Positions 9,116 to 16,787 of a stretch of 64,000 bases of DNA are shown here, one piece after another. Origin of the DNA: JBMORL01 sp049322335 (lineage in GTDB: Bacteria; Bacteroidota; Bacteroidia; Flavobacteriales_D; UBA2798); NCBI GenBank assembly GCA_049322335.1, contig JBMORL010000094.1, positions 19,145-83,144 of the forward strand, written 5' to 3'. Position 1 is the stretch's first letter. Every line of letters begins with the position of its first letter. The position numbers and the translations under genes are program-made. The notes beneath the pieces are model-generated. The model searched no databases. It was given only the letters and a program-made list of their open reading frames with translations, and was not told the origin of the DNA.

Positions 9116-9316
9116 ATGAAAGCAAGTGAATTAAAAGACCTCTCGGTGGAGGATTTAAAAGAAAAAATCACCGAAAAATCGGCCGAACTGGCAAAACTCA
9201 AAATGAGCCACGCCATTTCCCCGGTTGAAAACCCGATGAATATCCGTTCCACCCGCAAGCACGTGGCTCGGTTGAAAACTGAATTATCAAAAAGAAATAA
9301 GGCCGCGGCCAAATAA
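9116..9316 (+). CDS. rpmC: 50S ribosomal protein L29 (uL29)
   Basis: Small two-helix protein near the tunnel exit beside L23. The product is 66 aa, starting MKASELKDLSVEDLKEKI and ending in the paired-basic helix RKHVARLKTELSKRNK. Length, position between rplP and rpsQ, and the internal M-x-H-A-x-S-P-V-E-N-P motif all fit. Only 7 bp separate it from rpsQ. Confidence 0.96.
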   Translation: MKASELKDLSVEDLKEKITEKSAELAKLKMSHAISPVENPMNIRSTRKHVARLKTELSKRNKAAAK

Positions 9317-9323
9317 TTAAGTT

Positions 9324-9581
9324 ATGAGCGAAAGACCATTACGTAAAGAAAGAATAGGTGTTGTTTCCAGCAACAAGATGAATAAATCTATTGTTGTTAA
9401 AGTGGAACGCAAGGTAAAACACCCCAAATACGGAAAATTCGTAAAGCGTAGCAACAAATTCGTTGCGCATGACGAAAAAAACGAATGCAACGTGGGTGAT
9501 ACCGTGAAAATCATGGAAACACGCCCCCTCAGCAAAACCAAATGCTGGAGACTGATCGAAATAATTGAACGTGCTAAATAA
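9324..9581 (+). CDS. rpsQ: 30S ribosomal protein S17 (uS17)
   Basis: Primary 16S rRNA binder of the small-subunit body with an OB fold. The product is 85 aa. It shows RKERIGVVSSNKMNKSIVV, the conserved HPKYGKFVKRSNKFVAHDE segment, and TRPLSKTKCWRL near the end. It lies 12 bp before rplN, in standard spc order. Confidence 0.98.
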   Translation: MSERPLRKERIGVVSSNKMNKSIVVKVERKVKHPKYGKFVKRSNKFVAHDEKNECNVGDTVKIMETRPLSKTKCWRLIEIIERAK

Positions 9582-9593
9582 TTTTTCAGAGCT

Positions 9594-9962
9594 ATGTTAC
9601 AGCAGGAATCAAGAATGGCAGTAGCCGACAACAGTGGTGCAAAAGAAGTACTTTGCATCCGCGTGCTTGGAGGAACAAAAAGAAGATATGCTTCTATCGG
9701 GGATAAAATTATCGTTTCGGTAAAAGATGCGCTTCCTTCAGGAAATATTAAAAAAGGTCAGGTTTCTGCTGCAGTAGTAGTAAGAACCAAAAAAGAAATC
9801 AGGCGCTCAGACGGATCGTATATACGTTTTGATGATAACGCGGTAGTTCTCCTCAATGCACAGGGAGAGTTGCGCGGAACACGTATTTTCGGCCCCGTTG
9901 CCAGAGAACTGCGCGAAAAACAATACATGAAAATTGTTTCACTTGCCCCCGAAGTGTTATAA
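9594..9962 (+). CDS. rplN: 50S ribosomal protein L14 (uL14)
   Basis: Interface protein that forms intersubunit bridges and is the docking site of the silencing factor RsfS. The product is 122 aa, exactly the common family length. It starts MLQQESRMAVADNSGAKEV and includes KGQVSAAVVVRTKKEIRR and GELRGTRIFGPVARELRE. Confidence 0.98.
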   Translation: MLQQESRMAVADNSGAKEVLCIRVLGGTKRRYASIGDKIIVSVKDALPSGNIKKGQVSAAVVVRTKKEIRRSDGSYIRFDDNAVVLLNAQGELRGTRIFGPVARELREKQYMKIVSLAPEVL

Positions 9963-9974
9963 AGAAACAGAATT

Positions 9975-10289
9975 ATGCAAAAGAAATTACATATCAAAAA
10001 AGGAGATACCGTTAAGGTGTTGTCCGGAGAATCAAAAGGCTCGGAAGGAAAAGTTCTTTCTGTCGACCGGAAAAAATTGCGTGCCGTTATCGAAGGCGTA
10101 AACCTCGTGAAAAAGCACAAAAAACCGGACGCAAAAAATCCACAGGGTGGAAGAGTTGACGAAGCAGCGGGTATTCATATCTCCAACCTCATGCTCGTGG
10201 TAAACGGACAAACTACCCGCGTGGGAAGAAAAGAAGAAAAAGGTAAAATCGTAAGATACGCTAAAAAAACAGGGGAGGTCATCAAATGA
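9975..10289 (+). CDS. rplX: 50S ribosomal protein L24 (uL24)
   Basis: Assembly-initiating 23S rRNA binder. The product is 104 aa. A KOW motif is visible at HIKKGDTVKVLSGESKGSEG, followed by GVNLVKKHKKPDAKNPQGG. Its last codons overlap the rplE start by four bases (ATGA). They also encode a GGAGGT Shine-Dalgarno-like sequence (10274-10279) that may serve rplE. Confidence 0.97.
   Translation: MQKKLHIKKGDTVKVLSGESKGSEGKVLSVDRKKLRAVIEGVNLVKKHKKPDAKNPQGGRVDEAAGIHISNLMLVVNGQTTRVGRKEEKGKIVRYAKKTGEVIK
10274..10279 (+). promoter_or_regulatory. Shine-Dalgarno-like site before rplE
   Basis: GGAGGT lies 6 nt upstream of the rplE ATG, inside the last rplX codons (TGEVIK). Most starts in this window lack any such match. 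Because the site is also coding sequence, its presence could be incidental. Confidence 0.5.
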
Positions 10290-10837
10290 GTTACGCACCC
10301 AGACTTAAAGAAAAGTATAAAAAAGAAGTTGTTCCTTCTTTGCATAAGAAGTTCAACTATAAAAGCACTATGCAGATTCCGCGCATTTCCAAAATCTGTA
10401 TCAACCAGGGATTGGGCGATGCCGTAGCCGATAAAAAACTCGTGGAATCAGCTTTGAAAGAATTATCTATTATCACCGGGCAAAAAGCAGTACCGACCCA
10501 CTCTAAAAAAGATATTTCCAATTTTAAATTGAGAAAAGGTGTGGCCATCGGTGCACGGGTTACCCTGCGTGGTGATGTGATGTATGAATTCCTCGACCGC
10601 CTGATTTCCGTTGCGCTGCCCCGTACACGCGACTTCCGCGGAATAAGCCCAAAAGGATTTGACGGACGCGGCAACTTTACTTTCGGTGTAAAAGAACATA
10701 TCATTTTCCCCGAAATTGATATCGACAAAGTGAATAAGATCCTGGGAATGGATATCACATTTGTTACCACCGCTAATTCCAACGAAGAAGCACTGTCATT
10801 ATTAACCGAATTCGGATTTCCGTTCTCAAAAAAATAA
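10286..10837 (+). CDS. rplE: 50S ribosomal protein L5 (uL5)
   Basis: Binds 5S rRNA and contacts P-site tRNA in the central protuberance. The product is 183 aa. Conserved stretches are PRISKICINQGLGDA, ITGQKAVPTHSKKDISNFKLRKG and ISPKGFDGRGNFTFGVKEH. The start overlaps the rplX stop (ATGA) and has an upstream GGAGGT, so initiation may be both coupled and Shine-Dalgarno assisted. Confidence 0.98.
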   Translation: MSYAPRLKEKYKKEVVPSLHKKFNYKSTMQIPRISKICINQGLGDAVADKKLVESALKELSIITGQKAVPTHSKKDISNFKLRKGVAIGARVTLRGDVMYEFLDRLISVALPRTRDFRGISPKGFDGRGNFTFGVKEHIIFPEIDIDKVNKILGMDITFVTTANSNEEALSLLTEFGFPFSKK

Positions 10838-10846
10838 AAGAAGAAG

Positions 10847-11116
10847 ATGGCAAAAGAATCAATGAAAGCGCGTGACAGAAAGCGTGCAAAATTAGTGGCC
10901 CAATACGCTGAAAAAAGAGAAGCGTTGAAAAAAGCAGGTGACTGGGATGCATTGCAAAAACTTCCACGCAATTCTTCCTATGTCCGTAAACGTAACCGTT
11001 GCCAGCTTACAGGCCGTCCCCGCGGATATATCCGTCAGTTTGGATTGTCGAGAAACGTTTTTCGCGAAATGGCGCTGAACGGAATGATTCCCGGAGTAAC
11101 AAAATCGAGCTGGTAA
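10847..11116 (+). CDS. rpsN: 30S ribosomal protein S14 (uS14), zinc-free form
   Basis: Late-assembling head protein near the decoding site. The 89-aa product is the longer type. In the region where short zinc-binding S14 proteins have two CxxC pairs, this one has NRCQLTGRPRGYIRQFGLSR with a single Cys, so it should not bind zinc. The start at 10847 gives MAKESMKARDRKRAKLV and lies 9 bp after rplE. Confidence 0.97.
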   Translation: MAKESMKARDRKRAKLVAQYAEKREALKKAGDWDALQKLPRNSSYVRKRNRCQLTGRPRGYIRQFGLSRNVFREMALNGMIPGVTKSSW

Positions 11117-11139
11117 AAAACGAAATAAAAGAAAAAGAA

Positions 11140-11538
11140 ATGGTAACAGATCCTATTGCAGATTATTTAACCCGCGTACGAAACGCGATAAAAGCCAATC
11201 ACCGCGTGGTGGAGGTTCCTGCTTCCAACCTGAAAAAAGAATTGACAAAAATTCTTTTCGAACAAGGCTACATCCTCAATTATAAATTTGAAGATGACAG
11301 CAAGCAGGGAACAATTAAAATCGCTTTGAAATACCATCCCGTAACCAAAGATTCAGCGATCCGCAAACTGGAACGCATCAGCCGCCCGGGATTAAGAACC
11401 TATACCCACACCACTAAAATGCCGCGTGTACTTAACGGCCTGGGCATTGCCATTCTTTCCACATCAAAAGGTGTTATGACCGATAAAGATGCCAAAAAGA
11501 ATAATGTGGGAGGCGAAGTACTTTGTTATGTTTATTAA
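11140..11538 (+). CDS. rpsH: 30S ribosomal protein S8 (uS8)
   Basis: Central-domain 16S rRNA binder that also represses the spc operon in E. coli; no matching operator was recognised here. The open frame extends upstream into rpsN, but ATG at 11140 (MVTDPIADYLTRVRNAIKAN) is the family start and gives 132 aa, the normal length. The C-terminus TSKGVMTDKDAKKNNVGGEV fits. Starting further upstream would place over 40 non-homologous residues on top of rpsN. Confidence 0.97.
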   Translation: MVTDPIADYLTRVRNAIKANHRVVEVPASNLKKELTKILFEQGYILNYKFEDDSKQGTIKIALKYHPVTKDSAIRKLERISRPGLRTYTHTTKMPRVLNGLGIAILSTSKGVMTDKDAKKNNVGGEVLCYVY

Positions 11539-11540
11539 TC

Positions 11541-11547
11541 AAGGAGG
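11541..11547 (+). promoter_or_regulatory. Strong Shine-Dalgarno before rplF
   Basis: AAGGAGG sits 9 nt upstream of the rplF ATG (11557), in the 18-bp non-coding spacer after rpsH. It is the best anti-Shine-Dalgarno match I found in the window and stands out against the A-rich, motif-free spacers of neighbouring genes. Confidence 0.8.
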
Positions 11548-11556
11548 AAACAAAAA

Positions 11557-12117
11557 ATGTCACGTATAGGAAAATTACCCATAGAAATTCCAAAAGGTGT
11601 TGAGGTGAAAATCAATAGCAACACCGTTACTATCAAAGGGCCAAAAGGCGAACTCAAACAGGAAATGCGTCCTTCGGTTACCGTTAAAGTGGAAGAAAAC
11701 CAGGTAGTGCTTTCACGCGCTACCGAAGAAAAGCAGGATAAAGCACTTCACGGATTGTATCGTGCGCTTTTACAAAATATGATTGATGGAGTTTCAAAAG
11801 GATATAAAATTGAACAGGAACTAATCGGTGTGGGTTATCGTGCTAACGTTACCGGCCAGCAACTTGAGCTTACTCTCGGTTTTTCACATAATGTCATTTT
11901 TGAATTACCAAAAGAAATAAAAGTAGCTACCTCACAGGAAAAAGGACAGGCTCCCCGCATTACACTTGAGTCGTATGACAAACAACTCATCGGAATGGTA
12001 GCCGCCAAAATCCGCTCTCTCAGAAAACCCGAGCCTTACAAAGGAAAAGGTGTTCGTTTTGTAAATGAAATTGTTAGACGCAAAGCCGGAAAATCGGCCG
12101 CAGCTAAAAAAGCTTAA
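11557..12117 (+). CDS. rplF: 50S ribosomal protein L6 (uL6)
   Basis: Two-domain protein beside the sarcin-ricin loop, near the factor-binding site. The product is 186 aa, starting MSRIGKLPIEIPKGVEV. The C-terminal signature RKPEPYKGKGVRF is intact. Unlike its neighbours, it is preceded by a full AAGGAGG at optimal spacing, so its initiation may be tuned separately from the rest of the operon. Confidence 0.98.
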   Translation: MSRIGKLPIEIPKGVEVKINSNTVTIKGPKGELKQEMRPSVTVKVEENQVVLSRATEEKQDKALHGLYRALLQNMIDGVSKGYKIEQELIGVGYRANVTGQQLELTLGFSHNVIFELPKEIKVATSQEKGQAPRITLESYDKQLIGMVAAKIRSLRKPEPYKGKGVRFVNEIVRRKAGKSAAAKKA

Positions 12118-12122
12118 TAATT

Positions 12123-12476
12123 ATGGCAACCAAAAAAGTATTACGCAGAAGTAAGATCAAACAAAGTATCCGCAAAAACGTAAGCGGTACTTCCGATCGC
12201 CCCAGGCTTACTGTTTTCAGAAGCAATAAGCAGATCTATGTTCAGATCATTGATGATATAAAAGGTGTTACACTTTGTTCTGCCGGTTCATTGAAAAATG
12301 ACTCTGCACAAAAAGTAAACAAAGTTGAACAGGCTAAACTCATCGGAAAAGAAATTGCTGAAAAAGCAAAAAAAGCCGGAATCGAATCAGTGGTGTTCGA
12401 CCGCAACGGGTTCCTGTATCACGGAAGAATTAAATCGCTGGCAGATGCTGCACGCGAAAACGGATTGAAATTCTAA
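12123..12476 (+). CDS. rplR: 50S ribosomal protein L18 (uL18)
   Basis: 5S rRNA-binding protein of the central protuberance. The product is 117 aa. The basic N-terminus (ATKKVLRRSKIKQSIRKNV) leads into SDRPRLTVFRSNKQIYVQII, and the end FDRNGFLYHGRIKSLADAAR is the conserved family close. It lies 5 bp after rplF. Confidence 0.98.
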   Translation: MATKKVLRRSKIKQSIRKNVSGTSDRPRLTVFRSNKQIYVQIIDDIKGVTLCSAGSLKNDSAQKVNKVEQAKLIGKEIAEKAKKAGIESVVFDRNGFLYHGRIKSLADAARENGLKF

Positions 12477-12497
12477 TTTTTGAGATAGAAAAATAAT

Positions 12498-13016
12498 ATG
12501 GCAAAAGAAAACGTAAAAAGAGTAAAAGCTACCGATATCGAACTGAAAGATCGTCTCGTAGCGGTAAACCGTGTAACCAAAGTTACCAAGGGAGGAAGAA
12601 CATTCAGCTTTTCCTCTATTGTGGTGGTAGGAAATGAAAACGGTATCGTGGGACACGGACTCGGAAAAGCAAAAGAAGTTACCGAAGCTATCTCAAAAGG
12701 AATTGATGATGCCAAGAAAAACCTCATTAAAGTTCCCATTGTAAAAGGAACCGTTCCTCATATCCAGGAAGGTAAATTCGGTGGAGCAAGAGTATTTCTT
12801 AAACCAGCCGCTTCCGGAACCGGAGTAATTGCCGGTGGTGCAATGCGTGCCGTTCTCGAAAGCGTTGGAGTAAAAGATGTATTGGCAAAATGCCAGGGTT
12901 CAAGCAACCCGCACAACGTGGTAAAAGCTACTATCGATGCACTTTCTCAGTTGCGCGATGCCTATACCGTAGCTCAATACCGCGGAATTAAACTCGATAA
13001 AGTATTTAACGGATAA
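12498..13016 (+). CDS. rpsE: 30S ribosomal protein S5 (uS5)
   Basis: Entry-channel and fidelity protein with a double-stranded-RNA-binding-like N-terminal domain. The product is 172 aa. The loop VTKGGRTFSFSSIVVVG and the C-terminal LAKCQGSSNPHNVVKATIDAL are conserved. No alteration is visible in the region where spectinomycin-resistance changes fall (VTKGGR). Confidence 0.98.
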   Translation: MAKENVKRVKATDIELKDRLVAVNRVTKVTKGGRTFSFSSIVVVGNENGIVGHGLGKAKEVTEAISKGIDDAKKNLIKVPIVKGTVPHIQEGKFGGARVFLKPAASGTGVIAGGAMRAVLESVGVKDVLAKCQGSSNPHNVVKATIDALSQLRDAYTVAQYRGIKLDKVFNG

Positions 13017-13025
13017 CAAATAGTT

Positions 13026-13205
13026 ATGGGCAAGATCAGAATCACTCAGGTGAAAAGCGGTATCGACCGTTCACAAAAACAAAAAGATACATTGCGTGCT
13101 TTGGGAATTACCAAAGTGTACCGCTCTGTAGAAAAAGAAGCCACCCCGCAGGTTTTGGGAATGGTTAAATCCGTTCAGCACCTGGTGGAAGTAAAAGAAA
13201 TTTAA
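13026..13205 (+). CDS. rpmD: 50S ribosomal protein L30 (uL30)
   Basis: Small large-subunit protein, 59 aa, translated by hand. It starts MGKIRITQVKSGIDRSQKQK, continues through LGITKVYRSVEKEATPQVLG and ends VKSVQHLVEVKEI. Position between rpsE (9 bp upstream) and rplO (11 bp downstream) is canonical for the spc block. Confidence 0.96.
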   Translation: MGKIRITQVKSGIDRSQKQKDTLRALGITKVYRSVEKEATPQVLGMVKSVQHLVEVKEI

Positions 13206-13216
13206 AAAACTGAAAA

Positions 13217-13663
13217 ATGAAACTCAACAATTTAAAACCCGCTAAAGGTTCTACCAAAGTGAACAAACGTCTCGGACGCGGACAAGGTTCCGGTTGGGGT
13301 GGTACTTCCTCACGCGGACATAAAGGAGATAAATCCCGTTCCGGTTTTAAAAACAAACGCGGATTCGAAGGTGGACAAATGCCTTTGCAAAGACGTTTGC
13401 CTAAATTCGGATTCAACAACATTAACCGCGTTGAATACAAAGGTATCAACCTCGATTCTATCCAGGGATTGATCGATAAAACCAAAGCAGCCGAAATCAC
13501 TCCCGAGATCCTTGTTTCAAAAGGACTGGTAGGAAAAAATGACCTGGTGAAAGTGCTCGGGCGCGGTGAACTGAAATCAAAAGTGAAAGTTTCTGCACAC
13601 GCATTTTCTGCCACTGCAAAAGCAGCAATTGAAAAAAATGGTGGTGAAGCAGTAATCCTGTAA
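13217..13663 (+). CDS. rplO: 50S ribosomal protein L15 (uL15)
   Basis: Late-assembly 23S rRNA binder. The product is 148 aa. The Gly/Arg-rich N-terminal extension is visible as KRLGRGQGSGWGGTSSRGHK, followed by FEGGQMPLQRRLPKFGF, and the C-terminal VKVSAHAFSATAKAAIEKNG. It precedes secY by 14 bp. Confidence 0.98.
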   Translation: MKLNNLKPAKGSTKVNKRLGRGQGSGWGGTSSRGHKGDKSRSGFKNKRGFEGGQMPLQRRLPKFGFNNINRVEYKGINLDSIQGLIDKTKAAEITPEILVSKGLVGKNDLVKVLGRGELKSKVKVSAHAFSATAKAAIEKNGGEAVIL

Positions 13664-13677
13664 TTCAAATACTCAGA

Positions 13678-14985
13678 ATGAAAGATCTCATAAAAACACT
13701 AAAGAATATCTGGGCGATTGAAGAGCTGAGGAAAAGGATCATTATGACCTTTGCCCTCATTCTCATTTATCGCATAGGTTCGTATGTGGTGTTGCCGGGA
13801 GTGGATCCCGATAAACTGGCAAAAGCCGGTACCGATCAGGGCCTTGCTGGTCTGCTCGACCTGTTTTCAGGAGGAGCGTTTTTACGCGCTTCCATTTTCG
13901 CGCTGGGAATTATGCCCTACATCTCTGCATCTATTATCATGCAGCTGCTGGGTATTGCTGTTCCTGCCATTCAAAAAATGCAGCGCGAAGGAGAAAGCGG
14001 AAGAAAACGTATCAATCAATGGACACGTTTCCTCACCATATTCATCACTTTCTTCCAGGCACCGGGTTATATCGCTACTTCTGTTCCCGAATATGCACGT
14101 ACCGATGCATTCAGCTGGTGGCTGGTAGTTCTCATTCTTATTTCCGGCACCATGTTCGTTATGTGGCTGGGTGAAAAAATCACCGACCGAGGAATTGGTA
14201 ACGGTATCAGCCTTATCATTATGATTGGTATCATCGCCCGGTTCCCGTCATCATTTATCCAGGAACTCGTATCACGTCACTCCAACGGTGGTTATGTAAT
14301 TCTGCTTGTGGAGGTAGTGATGTTATTAATGGTAATTGCTTTCACCATTATGCTCGTTCAGGGAACCCGGAGAATACCGGTGCAGTTTGCCAAACGGATT
14401 GTTGGCAACAAGCAATACGGTGGCGTTAGAAATTATATCCCGCTTAAAGTAAATTCTGCCGGAGTTATGCCTATCATCTTTGCACAGGCGCTGATGTTCA
14501 TTCCTATGTACGTTAACCAGGCAACAGACGGAAAATGGTTTACCGGCCTCGTAAGTTTTGATGGTTTCTGGTACAACTTTATATTCGCTATTTTCATTAT
14601 TCTGTTTACCTATTTCTATACAGCTATTATGGTAAATCCGCGCTCAATGGCAGAAGAAATGAAACGCAACGGAGGGTTTATTCCCGGTGTAAAACCAGGA
14701 AAACAAACCGAATCATTTATTGATAGTTTGATTTCAAGGATTACTCTGCCGGGTGCAATTTTCCTTGCTACAATAGCTATTCTTCCTGCATTCGCCATCA
14801 ATTTCGGCATCAAACAGCAGTTCGCTTATTTTTACGGAGGAACTTCGTTGCTGATTATGGTGGGTGTGGTACTGGATACTTTGCAACAAATAGAAACGCA
14901 TCTGTTGAGTCGCCATTATGACGGTTTGATGAAGAGCGGAAAAATAAAAGGACGGGGAGTTCAAATGCCGAGCATGGCAAGTTAA
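13678..14985 (+). CDS. secY: Protein translocase subunit SecY
   Basis: Channel subunit of the SecYEG translocon in the inner membrane. The product is 435 aa with ten hydrophobic segments, consistent with ten transmembrane helices. The first segment begins at IIMTFALILIYRIGSYVVLPG, the plug region includes LFSGGAFLRASIFALGIMPY, and the cytoplasmic loop GTRRIPVQFAKR is intact. Every signal-peptide-bearing T9SS substrate in this window would cross the inner membrane through this channel. No adk or map follows; infA begins 5 bp downstream. Confidence 0.98.
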   Translation: MKDLIKTLKNIWAIEELRKRIIMTFALILIYRIGSYVVLPGVDPDKLAKAGTDQGLAGLLDLFSGGAFLRASIFALGIMPYISASIIMQLLGIAVPAIQKMQREGESGRKRINQWTRFLTIFITFFQAPGYIATSVPEYARTDAFSWWLVVLILISGTMFVMWLGEKITDRGIGNGISLIIMIGIIARFPSSFIQELVSRHSNGGYVILLVEVVMLLMVIAFTIMLVQGTRRIPVQFAKRIVGNKQYGGVRNYIPLKVNSAGVMPIIFAQALMFIPMYVNQATDGKWFTGLVSFDGFWYNFIFAIFIILFTYFYTAIMVNPRSMAEEMKRNGGFIPGVKPGKQTESFIDSLISRITLPGAIFLATIAILPAFAINFGIKQQFAYFYGGTSLLIMVGVVLDTLQQIETHLLSRHYDGLMKSGKIKGRGVQMPSMAS

Positions 14986-14990
14986 TTACT

Positions 14991-15209
14991 ATGGCAAAAC
15001 AGGCATGTATTGAACAGGACGGAACAATTGTGGAGGCACTTTCCAACGCCATGTTTCGCGTGGAGCTGGAAAACGGACATATTATCACTGCGCATATTTC
15101 GGGCAAAATGCGCATGCATTACATTAAAATTTTGCCCGGTGACAAAGTAAGGGTGGAGATTTCTCCTTACGACCTCACTAAAGGAAGAATCTCATTCAGG
15201 TATAAATAA
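14991..15209 (+). CDS. infA: Translation initiation factor IF-1
   Basis: S1-fold factor that occupies the A site during initiation. The 72-aa product is the standard bacterial length. It starts MAKQACIEQDGTIVEALSNA, with the core FRVELENGHIITAHISGKMR and the close YDLTKGRISFRYK. Placement between secY and rpmJ is common in Bacteroidota and Firmicutes. Confidence 0.98.
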   Translation: MAKQACIEQDGTIVEALSNAMFRVELENGHIITAHISGKMRMHYIKILPGDKVRVEISPYDLTKGRISFRYK

Positions 15210-15216
15210 AAGACAA

Positions 15217-15333
15217 ATGAAAGTTAAAGCATCTATCAAAAAACGTTCAGCCGACTGCAAGATCGTTCGCAGGAAGGGAAAACTTTACGTGATCAACAAA
15301 AAGAATCCGAAATTCAAACAACGTCAGGGATAA
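15217..15333 (+). CDS. rpmJ: 50S ribosomal protein L36 (bL36), zinc-free form
   Basis: The 38-aa product, translated by hand, starts MKVKASIKKRSADCKIVRRK and ends KNPKFKQRQG. The zinc-ribbon form has three Cys and one His; here only one Cys (residue 14) remains, so this is the zinc-independent (C-minus) type. It lies 7 bp after infA and 11 bp before rpsM. Confidence 0.95.
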   Translation: MKVKASIKKRSADCKIVRRKGKLYVINKKNPKFKQRQG

Positions 15334-15344
15334 AATAAAATAAT

Positions 15345-15722
15345 ATGGCAAGGATTGCAGGTATAGACTTACCCAAAAACAAAAGAGGCGAAATCGGCCT
15401 CACTTACATCTACGGAATCGGAAGAAGCTCCGCCAGAAAAATTCTTTCTGCAGCAGGAGTTGATTTTGATACCAAAGTTTCAGAATGGAATGACGACCAG
15501 CTCGGAAAAATCCGTTCGCTGATCAACGAAAAGTTTAAAGTGGAAGGTGCGCTTCGCTCCGAAATCCAGCTCAGCATCAAACGTCTGATGGATATCGGAA
15601 CTTACCGCGGTACACGCCATCGTAACGGACTACCGGTGCGCGGACAAACGACAAAAAACAATGCGCGTACCCGTAAAGGAAAACGTAAAACTGTTGCCAA
15701 CAAGAAAAAAGTAACCAAATAA
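15345..15722 (+). CDS. rpsM: 30S ribosomal protein S13 (uS13)
   Basis: Head protein that forms intersubunit bridges and contacts P-site tRNA. The product is 125 aa. MARIAGIDLPKNKRGEIGLT, the helix-hairpin-helix IYGIGRSSARKILSAAGV and the tail RGLPVRGQTTKNNARTRKG-type segment (here NGLPVRGQTTKNNARTRKGK) are conserved. It opens the alpha block with rpsK, rpsD and rpoA. Confidence 0.98.
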   Translation: MARIAGIDLPKNKRGEIGLTYIYGIGRSSARKILSAAGVDFDTKVSEWNDDQLGKIRSLINEKFKVEGALRSEIQLSIKRLMDIGTYRGTRHRNGLPVRGQTTKNNARTRKGKRKTVANKKKVTK

Positions 15723-15744
15723 AAATAGCTAACGCTTATCTATC

Positions 15745-16146
15745 ATGGCAAAACCAGACGTAAAAGAAGAAAAAAAGAAAAAAAAGAAGAAAGTTGTTGT
15801 TGACGCTGTCGGACAGGCTCACATTAATGCAACTTTCAACAACGTGATCATCTCGCTTACAAATTCCAACGGACAGGTAATTTCATGGTCCTCTGCCGGT
15901 AAAATGGGATTCCGCGGATCGAAAAAAAACACTCCGTATGCTGCACAGGTAGCTGCCGAAGATTGCTCCAAAGAAGCATTCGAAAGCGGATTACGCAGGG
16001 TGAAAGTGTTTGTAAAAGGACCCGGAGGAGGACGCGAATCAGCAATACGCGCCATTCACAACAGCGGAATTGAAGTAATGGAAATCGTGGATGTTACCCC
16101 GCTTCCTCACAACGGATGTCGCCCACCCAAGAAAAGAAGAGTATAA
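15745..16146 (+). CDS. rpsK: 30S ribosomal protein S11 (uS11)
   Basis: Platform protein near the Shine-Dalgarno helix and E site. The product is 133 aa. The core INATFNNVIISLTNSNGQVI and the end PLPHNGCRPPKKRRV are conserved. The N-terminus is unusually lysine-rich (EEKKKKKKKVVVD), encoded by an A-rich run at about 15766-15792 that could be prone to slippage. Confidence 0.98.
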   Translation: MAKPDVKEEKKKKKKKVVVDAVGQAHINATFNNVIISLTNSNGQVISWSSAGKMGFRGSKKNTPYAAQVAAEDCSKEAFESGLRRVKVFVKGPGGGRESAIRAIHNSGIEVMEIVDVTPLPHNGCRPPKKRRV

Positions 16147-16169
16147 TTTTATTGAAATAAGATACAAAA

Positions 16170-16778
16170 ATGGCAAGATACAAAGGCCCCAAATCGAAAG
16201 TTTCAAGAAGGTACAAGGAAAACCTTTTTGGACATATTGATAAAGCTCTCGAGAAGAAAAACTATCCTCCCGGGCAGCATGGTCCCAATAAAAAAAGAAT
16301 GAAGCAATCTGAATATGCAACCCAGTTGTATGAAAAACAGAAAGCCAAATTCATTTATGGGATCCTCGAGCGCCAGTTCGAAAATCTTTTCGTAACAGCA
16401 TCACACCTTAAAGGAATTACCGGACACAATCTTCTCGCTTTGTGCGAATCACGCCTCGATAACACAGTGTATCGCCTGGGAATTGCCAAATCAAGAAGAG
16501 CAGCACGCCAGCTGGTTTCACACCGTCATATAACGGTTAACGGACAAGTGGTAAATGTGCCCAGCTTTCAGCTGAAGCCCGGAGACACCATAAGCGTTCG
16601 CGAACGTTCCAAATCAATGGAAGCCATCGCCAATGCAATCGGTTCGAATTCCAAAAAATTCGACTGGCTGGCATGGGATGGAGCTGAAATGAAAGGAACA
16701 TTCATCAATAAACCGGAAAGAGAACAAATACCGGAAAACATTAAAGAATCTCTCATTGTCGAATTGTACTCTAAATAA
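16170..16778 (+). CDS. rpsD: 30S ribosomal protein S4 (uS4)
   Basis: Primary 16S binder of the small-subunit body and, in E. coli, repressor of the alpha operon. The product is 202 aa. The N-terminus MARYKGPKSKVSRRYKE lacks the Cys cluster of zinc-binding S4. The S4 RNA-binding domain shows RLDNTVYRLGIAKSRRAARQ and LVSHRHITVNGQVVNVPSF. It sits 9 bp before rpoA. Confidence 0.98.
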   Translation: MARYKGPKSKVSRRYKENLFGHIDKALEKKNYPPGQHGPNKKRMKQSEYATQLYEKQKAKFIYGILERQFENLFVTASHLKGITGHNLLALCESRLDNTVYRLGIAKSRRAARQLVSHRHITVNGQVVNVPSFQLKPGDTISVRERSKSMEAIANAIGSNSKKFDWLAWDGAEMKGTFINKPEREQIPENIKESLIVELYSK

Positions 16779-16787
16779 TTAATAAAT

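Noticed and set aside
10999..11139. Upstream extension of rpsH
   Set aside because: It would overlap rpsN out of frame; the family start MVTDPIADYL is at 11140.
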